Source: Gymnothorax reevesii (lineage: Eukaryota > Chordata > Actinopteri > Anguilliformes > Muraenidae). From it: a stretch of DNA of 64,000 bases. Location of the stretch: positions 1,134,001 to 1,198,000 of the forward strand of contig CM056573.1 in NCBI GenBank assembly GCA_029721435.1, read 5' to 3'. A program made the position numbers and the translations under genes. Numbering within the stretch: position 1 is the first letter of the stretch; each line of letters opens with the position of its first letter. Below the pieces are notes generated by a model. That model saw only the letters and a list, made by a program, of their open reading frames with translations, made no database searches and was not told the DNA's origin. Shown here piece by piece: positions 45,673-64,000 of this stretch.

Positions 45673-45956
45673 CAAATGACGCCAAGACTAACAGTACTTT
45701 AATTAGTCAGCATAAAGGACTATGACATGGGCGACAAAATCGTTCCTTCTATAGCGTGCCAAACCACTTTCTGTAAATAGCGCACACTGCACACGAGCAC
45801 TTATTTGTAAATACAATTATTTATATTTGTAGCTTCTATTTTTCTGCATTCACGCCCGATTTCACGGGAGTGAGACAGACAATGGCAAATGAAATTTAAA
45901 TGCTGTATTTTGGTTTGTACATGAATCGCATATTTTATATTGTTGACATATTTCAG

Positions 45957-45962
45957 AATAAA
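45957..45962 (+). terminator. lefty: lefty poly(A) signal
   Basis: AATAAA 285 bp after the stop codon, preceded by an AT-rich UTR with ATTTA-type motifs (acttatttgta, aattatttata) that may shorten mRNA half-life, as often seen in Nodal-pathway transcripts. Confidence 0.75.
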
Positions 45963-47040
45963 TTAATTTACCGTTATTTCTTTGCGTTTATTTTCATGAT
46001 TAAGTACCATTTTGTGATTTTACTATTTTGGTCGGCGGTGACCGGCTCTTCCCCATTTAAGAGTCCAAATAATGAATAATTTCTTGTCATTAAACGTGAC
46101 AATGCCAGACTAATTCCCTGTCATAACAGATAAATACAACAAAGAATTCACTCAATGATCTTCGTTTATTATGGTAAATCGATGGCGTCTGAGAGGGGTC
46201 GCATGCCTTGTCTAATTGGCCGTTTAATGGCAGAGCCAGACAATGAATCCACAACAGTGTGAAGGGAAATAGTTTAAATTTGCTAGAAACTCCACGTTTA
46301 GAAGATTTGAGGATCGCTGTGAAAGGCCCAATACACAACACTGATGAACTGCCGTCGACTGCAGATTCACACGCTTCACGAGTTCTGCTCGTTTGGCCCT
46401 CAAGAGACATTTTTGGCCATCGTCTAACTTGGCTTGTAACACGTTTTAAACGCTTTTACTACGTCTCATACACTCTGGTTTCCCATTAACCAGTCCAAAA
46501 GGGCATCCCAAATCTCTTGCAGTCATTTCGAAAACACTTCACACATTTAATAAAGTTACAGAGCGACTGTTGTTGATGCAAGGTAACCTCCCGCGTTAAT
46601 GAGGAACGTAAAAGTAAACCTTCCGTTATTGTGACATAAAGAAAAAGGTATTTCAGTGTCATTGTAAAACCAGCATCACCCCTCTGTCCCAGTTCCTTCA
46701 GCTCATGAACACGTTATTCGGAGAACAATGCACTTCTAAATGAATCTTTAAAGAGTTGTAGTTCATGTTGTAAAGAGGCCAATATGCTGCTTAGTATTAA
46801 CCGAGTCACGGTCAACGGAGTCCGGTAAGCAGATAATGCAATCAGAAACATTAAAAATTCAGTGTTTTTCCGTATTTGTCCAGAAAGGATTTAAGCCATT
46901 CCCAATACGACAGTAACTGAGGGATGCCACGGGACTGAACGCTCATCCCGTCCCCTTGGACCACAGCAGAGGATTATGGGTAAAATAGAACTACACGCCA
47001 GTTAAACACCGAGAGATCAGGCTCACATTGCAGCTTGTCA
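45963..47040. other. Intergenic DNA between convergent lefty and ppp1cb
   Basis: About 1.1 kb separates the two 3' ends. No gene or mobile element is recognised. Confidence 0.5.
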
Positions 47041-47042
47041 CA

Positions 47043-47048
47043 TTTATT
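47043..47048 (-). terminator. ppp1cb: Candidate ppp1cb poly(A) signal
   Basis: TTTATT here reads AATAAA on the minus strand, about 2.2 kb after the ppp1cb stop codon. It would define a long 3' UTR, as in other vertebrate PPP1CB genes. Nearer alternatives cannot be excluded. Confidence 0.4.
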
Positions 47049-48410
47049 GAATTCAGATGGTTTTGAAACAAAATCTAGTACAAATCTCGCAAACTGCTTT
47101 TTGTAACATCCGTATCCCAGAATGAAAAAAATACATGAACAAAAAAGTCAACATCGCTTAAATATAAGCTCCCAAAAAAAAAAAAAAAATATGAAAGACC
47201 AATGAAAATGAGCCATCGTTCGGGGGAAAGAAAGAAAGAAAGAAAAAAAAACAACTTATGGGGAGTCCAGAGCAGCAATAAATGCCGGCATTTTCAGTCA
47301 GTTCCAACACTACTGGAACATCCTCATCTACATCTGGGTAAAAATAAAGGGCACATGGCGAAAATTCTCTGCTGTGTGATAAATTCAAATTGAGAATTTG
47401 ACAAACACTCTCCATTTGCCAAGCAAAACCCTGCACAATCCTTTCAGCCAAGTCTTGTTACAGTTTACTAGTCGAGTCGTACTGTTGCCAGTCTCCAGCA
47501 TGTGTGCAAATAGGCTTGTGAGTGGAGTAAACCAAGTAACCTCAGTCCTTCATCAAACCAAAACACTAAAAAGGGGTAAATATGTCCAACCCTGGATTCC
47601 CGATACATTCAACAGCAGTCAAAGCCACAAGCCTTGTGTAGCGCGCTCAGTGTACGTGTGTGGTGGGTGTCGACGATAATAAGAATCAAATGTTCATGTG
47701 CAATTACTACATGGTGATGGGTCCAAAGGAGGCGTGTGATTGACTGAGACACTCTGAACTGGCTTTAGCCAGAGCTGCGAGATGTGGGCTGCGTTCCAAT
47801 AGTCTTTTTTTTTTCTTTTTTTTTGCTTGGGAAAATTTCTAACATGGTGTAAATGACCAGGAAGTATTTTTGTGGCAGCCATGATAAGTACTGCACTGAA
47901 CTGTCCTTTTCCAAACGAAAGCAGATAGTGCCGTCCCGCAAGTCCTTTGAGGTAATATTTAAAGCGACGCACCATCCGCCCAGCCAATCACAAAAAGGCT
48001 AATGAGCACAACTAGTACAGGACGCAAGACTGGGTCTCTCAGAGTAAGTGCAGTCGAATTCTCTTCGCACCATGGTCGTCTTTCCCCAAGTCCAAACGGA
48101 AATCACTTTTTACATATTTCCTTATCCTCATGACAAAGTCCATCAAGGCTAAAGTGCTTAGAAATGAGACAGTAAGATTTTTTGACTATTCGAACACAGC
48201 CACCATCCAACCAGCGACCCACACGCAAGGCCCCGCTCTCCTTCAGTAAGAATGGTGGGAGCTGGGTGTGCGATAATCGGCCTCCTGTTCCCCCTTTAAG
48301 GAGTGTGTAGGGCCCGGAACATGGGTCCAGAAGGTGCCAGACTGCAGATTTGTTAAGGGGATCGGCAAAAGGCACAAGAGAAGGGTGCTCTTTGACCTAG
48401 CGCATATTTT

Positions 48411-48465
48411 TGTGCGTGTGTGTGTGCGTGTGTGCGCGTGTGAGTGTGTGTGTGTGTGTGCGCGC

Positions 48466-48498
<33 letters not shown>

Positions 48499-48515
48499 CG
48501 TCCGTGTGTGTGTAA
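48411..48515. repeat. (TG)n microsatellite, interrupted
   Basis: Over 100 bp of TG/CG dinucleotides with GAG interruptions. The frames open across it are low-complexity artefacts. Confidence 0.95.
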
Positions 48516-48656
48516 GAGAGCCTGGTCGTATAGATGCATCATTTCAGTTCACAAAGCAGCAAACATTCACCTCTCTTCACTTAAATATGTTTGTGCTCAA
48601 CAGTCTTGGGTCGTACGTCTCCTTCAGAAAAACTGGTGCGTTTGAGTTCATAAAGC

Positions 48657-48771
48657 CTCTTTCACACCGGATGCGAAACAAATTTTTCCACACGACAGAT
48701 TACATTCAAAGTCAATGCAAAGACGCGAATACAGACTTTGAATGTAATCTGTCTTGCCTCCGGTGTGAAAG
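48657..48771. repeat. Hairpin-forming MITE
   Basis: Outer arms ctctttcacaccgg and ccggtgtgaaag, and perfect 19-bp inner arms ACAGATTACATTCAAAGTC (48695-48713) and its complement (48734-48752), leave a 20-nt loop. If the ppp1cb 3' UTR runs this far, it would be transcribed as a stable hairpin. Confidence 0.85.
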
Positions 48772-49224
48772 CAGTTTAATGCCGGTCGAACTACGACGTT
48801 ATAACATCAGCCAGGAGCAACACTGGGAAGACCTGAGATCATCAGAGAGCTGCGGAAATCCCAACAACACTGAGGCATCACATGTTTACACAGACCAAAG
48901 CAAAATCAAGTGCTTTCTTCAGAAAATGGGTCCGTTTGTCATCATTCAACAGAAACTCAAACAGTTCTGTTGCATATTGCTTCACTGTGTCAAGGGGGCT
49001 TGAAAAACACTTCTTGGGTTCAGGAGAGACAATATTTATCATTGAAGAATGCAGACCAAAAAAAAAAAAAAGATTGATTGGTCACAGCGAAATGTACACA
49101 CACACACAGTGGAAAAGAACAGGTCAGTTTGAAAGAGGGAGCTGTAGACTGCCCCCTAGAGGCGGAGGAGAGGGATTACAGTGAGGGGGATTCCGAGGGG
49201 GGCCAGCGGGAGGGTGCTGGCCGC

Positions 49225-63993
<14,769 letters not shown>

Positions 63994-64000
63994 CTTCTGA

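Larger units (their letters stand above)
47049..49224 (-). other. ppp1cb: Probable ppp1cb 3' UTR
   Basis: Non-coding, with homopolymer A and T runs, an AAAG-rich stretch (47225-47250), a TG microsatellite (48411-48515) and a 115-bp hairpin MITE (48657-48771). The transcript extent is inferred from the signal at 47043. Confidence 0.45.

Noticed and set aside
44761..45675. 304-codon minus-strand frame opposite lefty
   Set aside because: It overlaps lefty exons 2-4 antisense, crosses their introns and shows no family motif; explained by the GC-rich coding sequence.
48410..49003. 197-codon open frame on the plus strand
   Set aside because: It begins in the TG microsatellite (CVCVCVC residues) and runs through the hairpin MITE; no codon or family signal.

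Overview
This window is vertebrate nuclear DNA, almost certainly from a teleost fish. The genes have spliced coding exons with GT/AG introns, and the introns hold typical fish repeats: Tc1/mariner, hAT, Harbinger-like and TTAA-flanked elements, tRNA-derived SINEs and a CR1/L2/Rex-type LINE. No species can be named from the sequence alone. There are no prokaryotic operons, CRISPR arrays or phage genes.

Layout. (1) 1-800, + strand: the last coding exon of an intersectin gene (most likely itsn2), encoding the end of its C2 domain, with a poly(A) signal. (2) 2.6-32.0 kb, + strand: complete kctd3 in 18 coding exons. The exons join in frame to 2502 nt (833 aa): an N-terminal BTB/T1 domain, a WD40-type propeller region and a low-complexity C-terminus ending SGQEYSL. 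Its introns carry most of the mobile DNA, including a 32-bp minisatellite of 34 units 16 bp past the exon 6 donor, an inverted pair of Tc1 elements in intron 7, and a hAT-like element next to a LINE in intron 15. (3) 32.0-42.9 kb: intergenic DNA with MITEs, a SINE and a decayed Tc1-like copy. (4) 42.9-46.0 kb, + strand: a four-exon lefty gene (357 aa), the secreted Nodal inhibitor, with a TATA box and an upstream cluster of FoxH1-like and Smad-like motifs. (5) 47.0-64.0 kb, - strand: complete ppp1cb in eight exons (327 aa), the beta catalytic subunit of protein phosphatase 1. Its start codon is 7 bp from the window end, and a long 3' UTR probably runs toward lefty, so the two genes converge.

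The genes do not form a functional pathway unit. In human, KCTD3 and LEFTY lie on 1q41-q42 while ITSN2 and PPP1CB lie on 2p23, so the window joins two human synteny blocks. I found no convincing new multi-gene system. The observations most worth following are the candidate Nodal-response module and a perfect 36-bp palindrome upstream of lefty, the length-homogeneous 34-unit minisatellite beside a kctd3 splice donor, a 39-bp minisatellite in ppp1cb intron 1 that stays open in several frames, nested fold-back elements in ppp1cb intron 6, and a Tc1 transposase disabled by a single stop codon.
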